DNA from: Nymphalis io
Lineage: Eukaryota; Arthropoda; Insecta; Lepidoptera; Nymphalidae
NCBI RefSeq assembly: GCF_905147045.1
Contig: NC_065917.1
Span: forward strand, 3,054,501-3,118,500
Length of the DNA stretch: 64,000 nt
Direction of reading: 5' to 3'
Shown: positions 63,901 to 64,000 of the stretch, in pieces
Layout: each line of letters starts with the position of its first letter
How positions within the stretch are numbered: position 1 is the first letter of the stretch
Made by a program: the position numbers and the translations under genes
Notes under the pieces: generated by a model
The model's database searches: none
What the model was told of the DNA's origin: nothing
What the model saw: the letters and a program-made list of their open reading frames with translations, nothing else

Positions 63901-64000
63901 TGTTTCCCGTATTTTAGGCCTCTAATCTCTTATCAGTGGAGATGCTGGGTTACGCAATACGGGTAAAGAGAAACTTCTTCTAAAATGATATGTAGTATTT
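63901..64000 (+). repeat. ~95-bp direct repeat, copy 2, cut by the window end
   Basis: GGCCTCTAATCTCTTATCAG to GATATGTAGTATTT, as at 61206-61312. Confidence 0.9.

Larger units (their letters stand above)
63513..64000 (+). other. larp: larp intron, start; runs off the window
   Basis: GTTCGT donor, then a SINE-C and a direct repeat. Confidence 0.7.

Noticed and set aside
1..64000. CRISPR arrays, operons or phage/defence modules
   Set aside because: The repeats are dispersed, long and SINE/LINE-like, and no spacer-regular short repeats or prokaryotic genes occur.

Overview
The window is animal nuclear DNA, almost certainly from a moth or butterfly. It is AT-rich and intron-dominated, and it is full of tRNA-derived SINEs, 5'-truncated non-LTR retrotransposons and small DNA transposons of kinds common in Lepidoptera. 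There is no prokaryotic gene organisation. The only host protein gene I can support is La-related protein 1 (larp/LARP1) on the + strand, entering at the left edge and leaving at the right.

Layout of larp: the last 13 nt of an exon (1-13), a ~26 kb intron, two short proline-rich exons (26266-26371 and 26860-26933), a ~33 kb intron, an exon carrying the conserved DDWPTLG block (60357-60476), a ~2.9 kb intron, and a charged exon (63395-63512). All junctions are AG/GT and keep one reading frame. Together they encode the low-complexity N-terminal part of LARP1, upstream of the La module. A possible alternative first coding exon (56809-56883) reads from an ATG into the DWPTLG exon in frame.

One nuclear tRNA gene, tRNA-Asp(GTC), lies at 41187-41258 in the large intron. 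It has a Pol III T-run terminator and two stem mismatches.

Nearly everything else is repeats. I use window-local family names. SINE-A has a tRNA-Glu-like head and an (ATT)n tail. SINE-B has a tRNA-like head and a short-tandem tail, with about 20 copies, many with clear target-site duplications. SINE-C has about 36 copies and a poly(A) tail. SINE-E has a tRNA-like head and an (ATT)n tail. LINEs are a CR1/Jockey-type element (one 2.2 kb copy at 57553-59768 and three 5'-truncated copies), RTE-type 3' ends, and a 3' end encoding a C2H2 finger. DNA elements are an internally deleted PIF/Harbinger-like element with GC-rich inverted repeats, a pogo/Tigger-like MITE, and a small palindromic MITE family (J). 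Families D, G, H, I and K are dispersed repeats I can delimit but not classify.

Three of the SINE families appear to carry the 3' end of a LINE found in the same window: C with the CR1/Jockey-type LINE, B with RTE, and E with the zinc-finger LINE. Nested insertions give a relative order: pogo-MITE, SINE-E, D and K are older, SINE-C is younger, and SINE-B is youngest. I saw no defence, toxin, biosynthetic or other novel multi-gene system. The most interesting signals are the possible alternative larp start, the SINE-LINE tail pairs, a double perfect AT palindrome, and a SINE/repeat junction shared by two loci.
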